Assembly: GCF_040219335.1 (NCBI RefSeq)
Contig: NZ_JAVJSQ010000014.1
Location: 124,001-188,000, forward strand
DNA from: Gimesia sp.
Lineage (GTDB): Bacteria; Planctomycetota; Planctomycetia; Planctomycetales; Planctomycetaceae
Reading direction: 5' to 3'
Length of the DNA stretch: 64,000 bases
A model generated the notes under the pieces. That model was not told the origin of the DNA. It ran no database searches and was given only the letters and a program-made list of their open reading frames with translations. Each line of letters opens with the position of its first letter. Positions within the stretch are counted from its first letter, which is position 1. Shown piece by piece: positions 44,797 to 55,414 of the stretch. Made by a program: the position numbers and the translations under genes.

Positions 44797-45336
44797 ATGA
44801 CTCAGGTGCAATGGAAAAAATTCGTCAACACAATCTGCATTCGAACCGACATTGCCCCCGTCACTCCCGTCCAACATGCAGATATCGACGAGTTCGAAAA
44901 CGCTTTTGATGTCAAGCTGCCGTCCGGTTATCGTTCATACTGCCTGGTATTTGGTGCTGGAGAATTTGGAAAAACGAGTAAGATCTCAGTCCCTGGCTAT
45001 AAGGGGAGAACTTTTATATTTGGGCTGAAGAAGCTATAAGAACTTTCTCATGAAGGTTTGGATTATGAGAAATATTCTCCGGCCCCGGCCCAACATGTAA
45101 GGAGTAGTTTTTTCGCCATCGATATATCGATATTTTGACATCAAAATACTTTTTCGATCCAAATGACATTACCGACTCAATACGGAATGAGTATGGCAGC
45201 TACGTTCGACACCGAAACTGGGAAGTGAAACGGGTTGCCGATAATTTCTGGGAGTTCATCACCGAACTTTGCCTTGGTGAAAGACAACGTGAACTGATTA
45301 ATTATGACGAACTACCGGAACGGATATTCCAGCCCA
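44797..45336 (+). pseudogene. SUKH (SMI1/KNR4) domain gene broken by stop and frameshift
   Basis: The open part, 44797-45039, encodes 80 residues of a SUKH N-terminal half (DIDEFENAFDVKLPSGYRSYCLVFGAGEFG). After TAA at 45037-45039 the same frame goes on with recognisable SUKH residues (ELSHEGLDYEKYSPAPAQHV) to a TGA at 45136. The C-terminal SUKH half (FFDPNDITDSIRNEYGSYV, WEVKRVADNFWEFITELCLG) is then found one frame back, in the LRR ORF starting at 45135. Adding one base to the TTTT at 45133-45136 would join them. SUKH proteins are common immunity proteins of toxin systems. A sequencing error could account for one of the two lesions but less easily both. Confidence 0.75.
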
Positions 45337-47195
45337 TAGGCAGTTCAACCAGGTATCACAAATCCCTGTCAGTACAACTACCAGCAAGTGAATTTGAAAT
45401 TAGAGAAAACATGGATACTCTCAACGAAATCCTGGAACTCTGCCTGCAGGACAGCCCTGCATTAAGGCAGTCGCGACATGGCTTTCTGGAAACTCACGAA
45501 CTGGACGGTTCCCTGGCATTTGAGGCATTACTGGCGTTTATTGATCGTCTCCCGTATTCCGAATTACACGCCGCTCTGGAACTTGCCAACGATCGTCTGG
45601 CGTCAATTGATTCGCATCAGCGGCGCGAAGTCGCTACCATCGATTCACTACGCCCTCTGATTAAAAGTCCTTCCTGGCCCCTGGTCCGTAGCCTTACCTA
45701 CCTTGGGAATTTGCCTGCTGCCCCCTCAATCGAAACGGCTCAATCCCCGTTTTCTGGAATAGTATCAGCATCTTTCTGTGGCGGACCGCTGGGACAAGAA
45801 TTGATAGCAGACTTCTCATCGCAAACTAAAACACCCCATCTCCGCTCGTTGGATCTCTCTGGATGCACGCTTGATACTGCAGCAGAAACTATTCTTACTC
45901 GCTCAACAGTTTTTAGTCGACTTCATACATTTCATGGGCTGACAGAACAGGACCTGGAGTCCTTTGATGCCATGCAACTTGAAACGGTTAGCTGTCATGC
46001 GACAGGTCGACTGATTCATCTGCTTGAGGAACGGTCGGCGAGCTCATTACGCCAACTCACTCTGACTGGATCACCAGACTCTTTTACAGAAGTCATAAAT
46101 GCCCTGTGTGAATCTAAAACTCTAACAAAACATCTTGAATCATTATCTCTGTATCTCGATATTGATGACAAGCAGCTTTCCCAACTAATGACCTGTGCCG
46201 ACCTGTCGAACCTCAGACAGCTTACCATCTACTCAGAAGCCATCACCTCAAATTCCGTTACGGCATTATCATCTGCCGATTTTGCCAGGAATCTCACAAG
46301 ACTGAATTTGAGCTTCACAAAAATCGGCTCCAGAGGCTGGAAACAACTGAGAACGATTCCCTTCTCTAGCCTGGAGAGCCTCAATCTTCAGGGAACCGGA
46401 GGGGACAATGCGGGAGCGGAGGCACTCTCCCGATCAGATTACCTGATAGGATTACAGACGCTTGACATCTCAAGAAATCAGATTGGTTCTGACGGAATTT
46501 CCGCCATTTGCGGATCGGAAATACTGACCGAACTAAAATCCCTCAGTATCTGTAACAACCCATTGGGCTCTGCTGGCGCCAGAGCGATTGCTTCCAGTAA
46601 TCGAACCATCGCCCTTCGGCATCTATGGATCAATCAGATCGGAAATGCCGGAACGATCAACCTGGCTTCAAGTCCCAACTTGCAGAACCTGGAAAGTCTT
46701 TCAATCGGTTTCCTCGAAGACAATTCAGCTGGGGATGCCTGCGTTGCTCTGGCTGAGTCAGGATTGACGGCGGGCCTGAAAGCACTTTCTGTGACAGGCA
46801 GTATATCAGATGCAGGTCTCAAGTCCCTGGCAACATCACAATCCTGCGGAAAATTAAGACGTCTCGCGCTCTGCGGAGATGTGACAGCCGAGGGCATTGA
46901 AGCGTTAGCACATGCACAACAACTGACAGGGCTCTGGCACCTTAATCTCGATCATTGTCCGATTGGCGATCGGGGAGCCCTTGCTCTTGCAAACTCTGAA
47001 ATTCTGCAGGAACTGATTGATCTGCAGCTAAGCTTCTGCAAACTGACAGAACATGGATCAAGATCCCTGGCACAGTCAAACAAAGTCCGCTCCCTCCGCT
47101 GGCTCTCTCTGAATCGGGAGCTGCTTCAACCATGGCTGATTTCATCAGTCATACCCCCCTTACTCAGAGCACGCCTTCAAGAATCGATAAAGTGA
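45135..47195 (+). CDS. SUKH C-terminal half fused to leucine-rich repeats
   Basis: A 686-residue ORF opening at TTG 45135, with no ribosome site. Its first about 65 residues are the missing end of the SUKH domain described just before. A helical spacer follows to about residue 190. From about residue 230 to 640 there are ribonuclease-inhibitor-like leucine-rich repeats, such as LTRLNLSFTKIGSRGWKQL, LQTLDISRNQIGSDGISAI and LWHLNLDHCPIGDRGALAL. The TTG is therefore probably not a true start; the ORF is best read as the larger part of a once continuous SUKH-LRR gene. It may still be translated in part. Confidence 0.7.
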   Translation: MTSKYFFDPNDITDSIRNEYGSYVRHRNWEVKRVADNFWEFITELCLGERQRELINYDELPERIFQPIGSSTRYHKSLSVQLPASEFEIRENMDTLNEILELCLQDSPALRQSRHGFLETHELDGSLAFEALLAFIDRLPYSELHAALELANDRLASIDSHQRREVATIDSLRPLIKSPSWPLVRSLTYLGNLPAAPSIETAQSPFSGIVSASFCGGPLGQELIADFSSQTKTPHLRSLDLSGCTLDTAAETILTRSTVFSRLHTFHGLTEQDLESFDAMQLETVSCHATGRLIHLLEERSASSLRQLTLTGSPDSFTEVINALCESKTLTKHLESLSLYLDIDDKQLSQLMTCADLSNLRQLTIYSEAITSNSVTALSSADFARNLTRLNLSFTKIGSRGWKQLRTIPFSSLESLNLQGTGGDNAGAEALSRSDYLIGLQTLDISRNQIGSDGISAICGSEILTELKSLSICNNPLGSAGARAIASSNRTIALRHLWINQIGNAGTINLASSPNLQNLESLSIGFLEDNSAGDACVALAESGLTAGLKALSVTGSISDAGLKSLATSQSCGKLRRLALCGDVTAEGIEALAHAQQLTGLWHLNLDHCPIGDRGALALANSEILQELIDLQLSFCKLTEHGSRSLAQSNKVRSLRWLSLNRELLQPWLISSVIPPLLRARLQESIK

Positions 47196-47227
47196 CAATA
47201 CACATCTCAGAACCGTCACTTCGTAAC

Positions 47228-47767
47228 TCATTCTCCAATTGAACCCGCATTGAGAATGTCCTGCATCGTGAGCACGGACTTCAACTCCAGATCGACGGCC
47301 TGCAGTGCTTCGGCTCCTCCCGTCTGGCGATCGATCACGCAGATCGCACACAGCGGCTCGATTTCTGAATCGCGAAGTTTCTGTAACGCATCCAGAATCG
47401 CGCCACCTGAGGAGACTACATCTTCGATCAGAACGACGTTCTTACCCGACAGACTGGTGCCCTCTGCGTATCGACAGGTCCCGTATGTTTTGGCTGCCTT
47501 GCGGATAAAAGCCGCCGGCAAACCGGTTACCTGACTTAGAACCGTGACCACGGGAATCCCACCCATCTCCAGACCCGCCAGGACGTCCGTATTCTCGGGC
47601 AGCAGTTCTTCCATGGCTTCCGCAATCTGCTTCAGTAAAACCGGGGATGATTCAAACTGATATTTGTCGAAATAGGTATCTGACGTGGCACCGGATCGCA
47701 GGGTGAATGTCCCCGACAGCTGGGAAGTTCGTTTGATCTCTGTTGCCAGCTGTATCTGATTCGTCAT
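47228..47767 (-). CDS. pyrE: Orotate phosphoribosyltransferase
   Basis: Joins orotate and PRPP to OMP in pyrimidine synthesis. The 179-residue protein shows LSGTFTLRSGATSDTYFDKYQFES at its start, the GLEMGGIPVVTVLS strand, FIRKAAKTYGTCRYAEG (the PRPP/orotate loop) and the 13-residue PRPP motif VVLIEDVVSSGGA. The ATG at 47767 after AGGAAG is preferred; the frame stays open upstream, but that part is the antisense of the metallopeptidase-like gene region. It lies 41 bases after the stop of that upstream gene on the same strand. Confidence 0.94.
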   Translation of the reverse strand: MTNQIQLATEIKRTSQLSGTFTLRSGATSDTYFDKYQFESSPVLLKQIAEAMEELLPENTDVLAGLEMGGIPVVTVLSQVTGLPAAFIRKAAKTYGTCRYAEGTSLSGKNVVLIEDVVSSGGAILDALQKLRDSEIEPLCAICVIDRQTGGAEALQAVDLELKSVLTMQDILNAGSIGE

Positions 47768-47808
47768 CTGAGTATTCTTCCTGTTATCGATTGCCGGCCA
47801 GTAGAAGC

Positions 47809-48402
47809 TTACGCAATCCGCGTCTCGGTCACCGGAATCAGTTTCGGGATCGGGATCTGCAGCCCCACCACGCCGCCGTGCTTTTTCTGCAGCGTCGAGA
47901 AACGGCACTTGAGGAATCCGAACAGTTCGGGAGGCGGGTTCAGTTTCATGTACTGGTCGACCAGTACCGCCATGTGGGCGTCGTATTCTTTCTGGCTGTG
48001 CGAGTGCACGTGGTAATGTCCTGCCAGGCGGCGGATGTCGCCGTCGAAGGCCGGGCTGATGTGATACAGTTCGTGCAGCACCGTGATCATCTTCTCTTTG
48101 AACGAATGATTCAGGAACCGCGGCAAATAGAAGGTGAGGATATACAGCATCTCCTGCTGATCCTGGTACACACGCTGCACCGTCCACTTCCGGCCGTAGC
48201 GCGTGGTTTGCAGAGCCCCGTTCTCAAACCGCAGGGGCGTCAACTTGGCCTGCATGCCGTAAGGCACATTGCGGCGGGCCTGGGCGAAGGCGACCGCGAT
48301 CCGGTCCATATCGACATGATGAAACTCAGGCAGCCGACGCGAGACGTCGCTGCACAGGCGGTACATCGCGTGACTGAAATTAAAGGGCTGCTGCGTTGAC
48401 AT
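47809..48402 (-). CDS. Putative zinc metallopeptidase (HExxH)
   Basis: A 197-residue protein with one clear motif, VLHELYHIS, giving H110-E111-x-x-H114, followed by a downstream GHYHVHSHSQKEYDAH that may supply the third ligand. This resembles the small putative phage-type metallopeptidases. There is no signal peptide, so it would act in the cytosol. A clear Shine-Dalgarno is missing before the ATG at 48402. It sits between the rplQ terminator and pyrE and is probably co-transcribed with pyrE. Substrate unknown. Confidence 0.65.
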   Translation of the reverse strand: MSTQQPFNFSHAMYRLCSDVSRRLPEFHHVDMDRIAVAFAQARRNVPYGMQAKLTPLRFENGALQTTRYGRKWTVQRVYQDQQEMLYILTFYLPRFLNHSFKEKMITVLHELYHISPAFDGDIRRLAGHYHVHSHSQKEYDAHMAVLVDQYMKLNPPPELFGFLKCRFSTLQKKHGGVVGLQIPIPKLIPVTETRIA

Positions 48403-48516
48403 GCTGTGCCAGAATCCTTTCCGCTACAACTTCACAACGACACAAGGTCGAGCCGGGGCCTGTCTTTCGTCCGGATTGATACGGGTATTCCATTTCAGCG
48501 TTTCTGCTCCGGACGT

Positions 48517-48560
48517 AAAAAAAGCTAAGAGCATATCAGGGATACTCTTAGCTTTAAAAT
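48517..48560 (-). terminator. Intrinsic terminator of the rpmJ-rplQ unit
   Basis: AAAGCTAAGAG (48521-48531) pairs with CTCTTAGCTTT (48545-48555); a T-run follows on the - strand. It closes the ribosomal cluster. Confidence 0.88.
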
Positions 48561-48609
48561 TTTAGCGGGAAACCGGATTTCCGCAAAGTCGAATTCGACT
48601 CGCGACGGC

Positions 48610-49326
48610 TTACTCCTCTTTTTTGTCTTCTTCAGCTTCAGCAGTTTCCCCTTCTGAGGCTTCTGCTTCAGTGGCAGGAGCTTCGTCAGCGACTGCTTCG
48701 CTTTCTGTTTCTGCTGTTTCTTCCGCAGTAGCTTCTTCGTCAGCTGGTGCTTCCTCTGTTGCTGCAGAACCCAGTGTTTCGCTGCGGCGGGTCGGCTTAA
48801 CACGATCTCGTTCGCCGACGAATTCGATGATAGCCTGAGTACCGGCATCGCCCAGACGGACAGTTGCCAGACGCACAATGCGGGTGTATCCACCATTGCG
48901 TTCTGCAAAGCGTTCTGCCAGTTCGTTGAACAGGATATCGACGGCTTCGTTGTCACGCAGTTCTGCGAATGCCCGACGACGGTAGCTCAGAGCGGGTGCC
49001 AGAGCCTGGTTCCACTGATTCCACTGCTCAGATTCACGCCAGGTCTTCCATTCGCTGGAGTTCTTCTCAGCGGAAGTTGCGTACTGGGCAGCGTTCTCGA
49101 TGTGTGGCTGAGCTTTCTTGGCAACCGTGATCAGCTTTTCGATGAACGGACGCAGTTCTTTGGCTTTCTGCACGGTGGTGGTGATCCGACCGGAAACCTT
49201 AGGAGCGTTTTCAGCTTCCTCGTCGATCCGGACGGTCTTGATGAGGCTCACCGCCATGTTGCGGAACATCGCCTTACGGTGTGATGCATTGCGGCCTAAT
49301 TTGCGGCCTCTCATTCGGTGTCGCAT
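48610..49326 (-). CDS. rplQ: 50S ribosomal protein L17 with insertions and acidic tail
   Basis: The L17 core is certain: [28 protein letters not shown] at the start in standard form (given here by its key MRHR and [11 protein letters not shown]), [14 protein letters not shown], and [16 protein letters not shown]. The length of 238 residues is about twice that of Escherichia coli L17 (127). Two inserts are visible, about residues 33-48 and a Trp-rich one at about 72-113 ([15 protein letters not shown]), plus a Glu/Ala-rich tail from about 180 to the end. It is the last gene of the rpmJ-rplQ unit, followed by a terminator. Confidence 0.95.
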   Translation of the reverse strand: MRHRMRGRKLGRNASHRKAMFRNMAVSLIKTVRIDEEAENAPKVSGRITTTVQKAKELRPFIEKLITVAKKAQPHIENAAQYATSAEKNSSEWKTWRESEQWNQWNQALAPALSYRRRAFAELRDNEAVDILFNELAERFAERNGGYTRIVRLATVRLGDAGTQAIIEFVGERDRVKPTRRSETLGSAATEEAPADEEATAEETAETESEAVADEAPATEAEASEGETAEAEEDKKEE

Positions 49327-49406
49327 GACTTAACTCTGAATTATTCTGATTGCTGAGAGTAAAGAACTCGATGTTTGATAACCAATAATCGCGTTGCTCT
49401 GTCCGA

Positions 49407-50426
49407 TTAACGCGGCTGTTGTGAAGACGAGCTGGGAATCTTCATCCCCAGACGCAGACCGATCTGGTTCAGTCGTTCACGAACTTCAACCAGGGTGGTT
49501 TCCCCGAAATTACGTACGTGTAACAGATGATCTTCCGTTTTGCCGACCAGGTCGCGAACGGTGTTGATCCCTTCCGATTCCAGGCAGTTGGTCGCACGGA
49601 CAGACAGGTTCAGCTCGGCCAGGCTCTGGTTGAGTTTCTCTTCCAGTTCCAGGTCGATCGGTGCGTAACCGGTCGTATCCAGCATCCCTTTGAGACCGCC
49701 TTCCGGTGGCATTTCTGGACCGGGCTCACGGTAAGTAATAAACGGATTGAGGTGTTTTCGCAGAATCTTGGAAGCTTCTACCAGGGCCATATCGGGCTTA
49801 ACGGTTCCGTTGGTCCAGATTTCCAGGATCAGCTTGTCGTAGTTGGTCCGCTGACCAACACGGGTATCTTCAATTTTATAACGGACGCGAACGACCGGTG
49901 AGAACGTGGCATCGAGGGGAATCACGCCAACTTCGGTTTCATGCTGAGCATGCTCGGAAGCAGGGATATATCCACGACCGTTATCAATGGTCAGTTCCAT
50001 GTTGAGTGGAACGTCGTCGGTCATGGTGGCGATTACCAGATCTTTGTTGATCACTTCAACCTGATCGTCGGTAATGACGTCAGCACCGGTAACCACACCA
50101 CGCTCGTGTTTTTCAATCCGCAGTGTCTTGGTAGTCGAGCTGGAGTTCTTGACGATCAGCGACTTGAGGTTCAGGCAGATTTCGGTAATGTCTTCGACAA
50201 CACCGGGAATCGTGGTGAACTCGTGCTGGACGCCCTGAATTTTGACGCGTGTCACTGCGCTGCCTTCCAGGCTGGAAAGCAGAATGCGCCGCAGACTGTT
50301 GCCGATCGTCGCACCGAATCCACGTTCGAATGGTTCGGCTACAAACATACCATAGGTGGATGTCATTGAGTCCCGGTCAGGGATGACACGGCTTGGTAAT
50401 TCCAGTCCTCGCCAACGGATTCGCAT
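49407..50426 (-). CDS. rpoA: RNA polymerase alpha subunit
   Basis: A 339-residue protein. The alpha-NTD assembly domain shows [28 protein letters not shown] and the alpha-CTD at the end shows [23 protein letters not shown] with [16 protein letters not shown], which contacts DNA UP elements and activators. The ATG at 50426 follows GGGAGA by eight bases; the ORF itself stays open to 50450. It stands between rpsK and rplQ; rpsD, often found ahead of rpoA, is missing. Confidence 0.98.
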   Translation of the reverse strand: MRIRWRGLELPSRVIPDRDSMTSTYGMFVAEPFERGFGATIGNSLRRILLSSLEGSAVTRVKIQGVQHEFTTIPGVVEDITEICLNLKSLIVKNSSSTTKTLRIEKHERGVVTGADVITDDQVEVINKDLVIATMTDDVPLNMELTIDNGRGYIPASEHAQHETEVGVIPLDATFSPVVRVRYKIEDTRVGQRTNYDKLILEIWTNGTVKPDMALVEASKILRKHLNPFITYREPGPEMPPEGGLKGMLDTTGYAPIDLELEEKLNQSLAELNLSVRATNCLESEGINTVRDLVGKTEDHLLHVRNFGETTLVEVRERLNQIGLRLGMKIPSSSSQQPR

Positions 50427-50550
50427 TGAAATAATCTCCCAAGAACACATTTAAACAGAATGCGATTCGGAAACCAGCACTCTCGTTATATTTTAAATTC
50501 AGTCTGAACGCTTTCGCGAACAGTCTTCACAGCGTCACCTGCGTAACGGA

Positions 50551-50931
50551 TCAGACGCGACGTTTTTTCGGAGGACGGCAACCGTTGTGTGGCAGTGGGG
50601 TGATGTCTTCGATCGCCTTGATCGAGATACCAGCTGTCTGCAGACCGGTGATTGCACTTTCCCGTCCGGAACCAGGTCCCTTGACGCGAATTTCCATTTC
50701 TTTCACACCAAACTTGGAAGCTTTTTCCGCACAGATTTCTGCAGCCCGCTGAGCAGCAAAAGGAGTGCTCTTACGACTTCCCTTGAATCCGGAAGTACCT
50801 GCTGTGGCCCAGCAGAGTACATCACCGTTCAGATCGGTAATCGTAACCGTGGTGTTGTTAAACGTTGCTTTAATGTAAGCAATCGCTTTAGTGATGTGAC
50901 GTTTCACTTTTTTTCGTTTGACTTTAGCCAC
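50551..50931 (-). CDS. rpsK: 30S ribosomal protein S11
   Basis: A 126-residue basic protein with [44 protein letters not shown] in outline (key strings [23 protein letters not shown]) and the C-terminal [17 protein letters not shown], all diagnostic for S11. S11 lies on the 30S platform near the mRNA exit path. The start is GTG at 50931 after AGGAG. It is 147 bases after rpsM in the rpmJ unit. Confidence 0.97.
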   Translation of the reverse strand: MAKVKRKKVKRHITKAIAYIKATFNNTTVTITDLNGDVLCWATAGTSGFKGSRKSTPFAAQRAAEICAEKASKFGVKEMEIRVKGPGSGRESAITGLQTAGISIKAIEDITPLPHNGCRPPKKRRV

Positions 50932-51078
50932 TCTGCAACTCCTGATGTTTCTGTCTGTTGGATCTCAGAAACTGAAACTCATTTTGATGGAATGTTTTCT
51001 CGTTAAGCCGAACATGGTGCCGGCATTGTATCGTCTCTCAACTCGCCTCTGATCAGTCTCCTGGAGCAGGGACCGATT

Positions 51079-51465
51079 TTAGTGACGAGCGTCTTTAACA
51101 CCCTTCTTACCAGCAACGGTTTTCTTACCACCTTTGCGGGTACGGGCGTTGGTCTGTGTATTCTGGCCGCGTACGGGCAGTCCGCGACGATGACGAATTC
51201 CGCGGTATGACTGAATGTCCCGCAGACGGGCGATGTCCTGCTGTGTCGATCGACGCAGCTGACCTTCGACGGAATAGTCCGTATCCAGTACGTTTACGAT
51301 ACGACTCAGCTCATCGTCAGTCAGGTCTTTAGCCTTCATCTGGGGATTGATTTCCAGCTTGAAGCAGATATCAAGAGCTGTCACCCGTCCGATGCCGTAC
51401 AGGTAAGTCAGGGAAACATAAACAGGTTTTTCGTTCGGAATATCAACACCGAGAATACGAGGCAT
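51079..51465 (-). CDS. rpsM: 30S ribosomal protein S13
   Basis: A 128-residue protein: [26 protein letters not shown], then [31 protein letters not shown] at the end, given here by its marks ([26 protein letters not shown]). S13 binds the 30S head and contacts P-site tRNA and the bridge to the 50S. ATG at 51465 after GGAGTG. It lies 59 bases after rpmJ. The length is normal, and the basic [15 protein letters not shown] tail is common. Confidence 0.97.
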   Translation of the reverse strand: MPRILGVDIPNEKPVYVSLTYLYGIGRVTALDICFKLEINPQMKAKDLTDDELSRIVNVLDTDYSVEGQLRRSTQQDIARLRDIQSYRGIRHRRGLPVRGQNTQTNARTRKGGKKTVAGKKGVKDARH

Positions 51466-51524
51466 TTTATTTCACTCCGCTGGTTGTAAAAACTGAAATT
51501 AAATCATGCAAACTGAGTGCGAGA

Positions 51525-51641
51525 CTAACCCTGGCGCTGTTTATGACGAGGGTTGGAAGAGCAGATCACGTACACACGCCCCTTCCGTCTGATGACTTTA
51601 CAGCTCTCACAAATCCGCTTAACACTGGCTCGGACTTTCAT
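51525..51641 (-). CDS. rpmJ: 50S ribosomal protein L36
   Basis: A 38-residue gene read directly from the bases. It translates as [20 protein letters not shown] followed by [18 protein letters not shown]. The zinc ribbon uses C11, C14, C27 and H33, so this is the zinc-binding (C+) form. The start ATG is at 51641 and the TAG stop at 51525-51527. It is the first gene after a near-consensus promoter and 59 bases before rpsM. In many bacteria infA stands just before it; here secY does. Confidence 0.96.
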   Translation of the reverse strand: MKVRASVKRICESCKVIRRKGRVYVICSSNPRHKQRQG

Positions 51642-51812
51642 CGTACTACGATTTCTCTATTAGTTTGGTTCACGTTTGGCGAGTCAGCAGAGAGAACCTC
51701 TCCGGCTCAAACACTGTAACTCGTGTAAATTCAGATAGTTGCGCCCATAAAATGAGCAAACTCCGGCTTCGTATCAAACCTGTACAATTTCCGAAGCGGA
51801 GCGAATCAGGAA

Positions 51813-51842
51813 ATTATAAACGCCTTATGCGTAAATCGACAA
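51813..51842 (-). promoter_or_regulatory. Sigma-70 promoter of the rpmJ-rpsM-rpsK-rpoA-rplQ unit
   Basis: On the - strand TTGTCG (51837-51842) is followed after 18 bases by TATAAT (51813-51818), a perfect -10. The leader to rpmJ is about 165 bases and is otherwise without a recognised feature. Confidence 0.75.
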
Positions 51843-51893
51843 GCGAAACACCCCTTTTTTGGTGAATTTCGCTGCGACTCGCCCGTTTATGAC

Positions 51894-53258
<1,365 letters not shown>

Positions 53259-53390
53259 GGATAGCGGTCCTTTGTGTCATAACTCAGCAGAAGAAAAATG
53301 GATAATCTTTGTGCTTCAGATCTTAACGAATAGAGAAGAAAAGGGGAATCGTATTCCTGTCTGCTGAAATCAAGTCCTTGAATCAATTAC

Positions 53391-53843
53391 TTATGACAAA
53401 ATCCGACTGACGGAACCACCGGCTGCCTGAATCTTGGATTCAGCAGATGCGGAGAACAGGTGAGCAGTCACGCTCAGCTTTTTGCTGAGATCGCCGTTAC
53501 CCAGGATTTTGACCTGATCGAACCGACCTTTAGCCAGTCCTTTCGCAGCCAGAATTTCCGGAGTAATTTCGGCACCGTTGTCGAAGGCCTGCTCGAGAGC
53601 AGCTACGTTGACAACCGCGACCTTCTTGGCGAACTGTTTATTGTTGAAGCCACGTTTAGCAACACGCATTGCCAGCGGGGTCTGTCCCCCTTCGAAGCTG
53701 GTACGACGGGATGCACCCGCACGGCTGCCATAACCTTTGTGACCGCGAGACGATGTCTTACCATGCCCCGATCCGGGACCACGGCCAACACGCTTGCGTT
53801 TTTTATTCTTTTGTATTCCGCGATGAACGTCATCAATAATCAT
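53391..53843 (-). CDS. rplO: 50S ribosomal protein L15
   Basis: A 150-residue protein with the glycine-rich RVGRGPGSGHGKTSSRGHKG start, FEGGQTPLAMRVAKRGF, and a C-terminal VTAHLFSASAESKIQAAGG. Its ATG shares a base with the TAA of rpsE (TAATG at 53841-53845), so translation is coupled. In most bacteria rpmD (L30) lies between rpsE and rplO; there is no room for it here. L15 helps organise the 23S rRNA. Confidence 0.97.
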   Translation of the reverse strand: MIIDDVHRGIQKNKKRKRVGRGPGSGHGKTSSRGHKGYGSRAGASRRTSFEGGQTPLAMRVAKRGFNNKQFAKKVAVVNVAALEQAFDNGAEITPEILAAKGLAKGRFDQVKILGNGDLSKKLSVTAHLFSASAESKIQAAGGSVSRILS

Positions 53844-54322
53844 TAGACTTCTACTCCTCTCAAGCGTGCAATATCGTCACGGGTTCGCAGTTTTGAGAGC
53901 CCATCAATTGTGGCTTTAACTACATTGATTGGATTGTTGGATCCACGACTCTTTGTATAAATGTCAGTAATTCCGACTGCTTCTACCACAGCACGCACAC
54001 CAGTGCCGGCAATAATACCGGTACCAGGACGAGCGGGTAACAGCAGGACGCGGGAAGAACCGAAGCGACCGACGACTTCGTGAGGCACGGTGTGCTCAAC
54101 GATCGGTACTTTGACCATGTTGCGATTGGCCTGCTTGACGGCTTTATCTACAGCCAGCGGCACTTCGATCGCTTTGCCATAACCCCAGCCTACCCGGCCT
54201 TCTTTATCGCCTACGACGACCAGAGCAGTAAAGCTGAACCGACGGCCCCCCTTGACTACGCAGGCACAACGGCGGATCTGGATGACGGTTTCTGGCGTTT
54301 GTTTTGTCGATTCTTTTGACAC
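53843..54322 (-). CDS. rpsE: 30S ribosomal protein S5
   Basis: A 159-residue protein: [19 protein letters not shown] (the dsRBD-like half), [21 protein letters not shown], and [32 protein letters not shown] in outline. S5 helps fidelity and mRNA unwinding. The start is GTG at 54322 after GAGAAG. Its stop overlaps the rplO start. The order rplR-rpsE is standard. Confidence 0.97.
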   Translation of the reverse strand: MSKESTKQTPETVIQIRRCACVVKGGRRFSFTALVVVGDKEGRVGWGYGKAIEVPLAVDKAVKQANRNMVKVPIVEHTVPHEVVGRFGSSRVLLLPARPGTGIIAGTGVRAVVEAVGITDIYTKSRGSNNPINVVKATIDGLSKLRTRDDIARLRGVEV

Positions 54323-54358
54323 GGTATCTTCTCCAACCCGTATAGAGTGTTGTCTCGA

Positions 54359-54724
54359 TTAAAAATCCAGCCCTGCCTGACGGGCAGCATCTGCCAGGGC
54401 TGCTACCCGACCATGGTAGCGGTAAGGTCCGCGATCGAAGGCGACCTCTTTGATCCCTTTTTCAGCGGCCCGCTCACCCAGCAGTTTGCCAACCTTTTCA
54501 GCGGCAGCAATGTTGCCACCCACCTTGATTTCGCCGGCCAGAGACTTGTCTTTGGTGCTGGCTGAAACCAGGGTTGCCCCTGCAGTGTCATCAATGATCT
54601 GGGCATAAATATGATTGTTGCTACGATAAACAGACAGACGGTAACGGCCCGTTTTACGGACTGTGTTACGAATCCGGAACGAACGTCGTGACTTCTGTTT
54701 TTTCAGCGTTTTTTCTAGTTTCAT
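54359..54724 (-). CDS. rplR: 50S ribosomal protein L18
   Basis: A 121-residue protein: [59 protein letters not shown], and [22 protein letters not shown] in outline (key strings [14 protein letters not shown] and [12 protein letters not shown]). L18 carries 5S rRNA into the 50S subunit. Start ATG at 54724. Length normal. It stands between rplF and rpsE as in most bacteria. Confidence 0.97.
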   Translation of the reverse strand: MKLEKTLKKQKSRRSFRIRNTVRKTGRYRLSVYRSNNHIYAQIIDDTAGATLVSASTKDKSLAGEIKVGGNIAAAEKVGKLLGERAAEKGIKEVAFDRGPYRYHGRVAALADAARQAGLDF

Positions 54725-54801
54725 TTTACCGTCATCTTCTCTTAAACAGTGGCCATCGGCCTGACAGTCAGACTACCTGAATCATCAGCAGTTGAATACC
54801 G

Positions 54802-55347
54802 TTAGTTAGCAAAGGCCTTACCGGCTTTCCGCCGTACGTATTCGCCTTCGTAACGAATCCCTTTACCTTTGTAAGGTTCAGGAGGACGTACGCTGCGAAT
54901 GTTCGCTGCAAACTGACCGACCATATGCTTGTCTGGTCCGCTGACCACAATGTTGGTTGCGTTGGGAAGTTCGCAATTCACTCCCTGTGGCACATCCAGC
55001 ACGATTGTGTTGGCAAACCCGACCTGCAGGCTCAGTTTCTGACCATTCAGTGATGCCTGGTAACCCACGCCCTGAATTTCCAGCTTTTTCACGAACGGTG
55101 TTTCCACACCCTGAACCATGTTGGCAATCAGTGCCCGGGTCAGACCGTGCAGAGCACGATTTTTACGCTCATCGTCAGGACGAATCACGTTGACCTCGTT
55201 GGCTTCCGAATCAAATTCCACACTCATCGCCGGATGGTAGGTAAACTTCAATTCACCCTGCTTACCTTTGACGGTGATGGTTCCGCCATCCACCTTAATT
55301 TCGACTCCGGTGGGAACGGCAACTGGTTTTTTACCGATTCGAGACAT
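54802..55347 (-). CDS. rplF: 50S ribosomal protein L6
   Basis: A 181-residue protein with SRIGKKPVAVPTGVEIKV, VKGKQGELKF, LHGLTRALIANMVQGV, GVGYQASLNGQKLSLQVGF and the C-terminal PEPYKGKGIRYEGEYVRRKAGKA that contacts 23S rRNA near the factor-binding site. These are all diagnostic. ATG at 55347. It follows rpsH by 67 bases. Confidence 0.98.
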   Translation of the reverse strand: MSRIGKKPVAVPTGVEIKVDGGTITVKGKQGELKFTYHPAMSVEFDSEANEVNVIRPDDERKNRALHGLTRALIANMVQGVETPFVKKLEIQGVGYQASLNGQKLSLQVGFANTIVLDVPQGVNCELPNATNIVVSGPDKHMVGQFAANIRSVRPPEPYKGKGIRYEGEYVRRKAGKAFAN

Positions 55348-55414
55348 AACTTCAATTTCCAGTTAAATTAAATCGTGGCAGATACAGATCGGCCAGCCTT
55401 GCGGCACGTTTGGA

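Noticed and set aside
45120..45145. Programmed frameshift joining the SUKH and LRR frames
   Set aside because: The ATATTTTGA string is a poor slippery site, no pseudoknot is evident, and an in-frame TAA upstream would also have to be bypassed.
47768..48187. N-terminal extension of PyrE by 140 residues
   Set aside because: The extension reads antisense-like, overlaps the metallopeptidase gene on the same strand in another frame, and the ATG at 47767 has a good ribosome site.
51665..51865. 66-codon + strand ORF between secY and rpmJ
   Set aside because: The interval is the leader and promoter of the rpmJ unit on the other strand; the ORF has no features.
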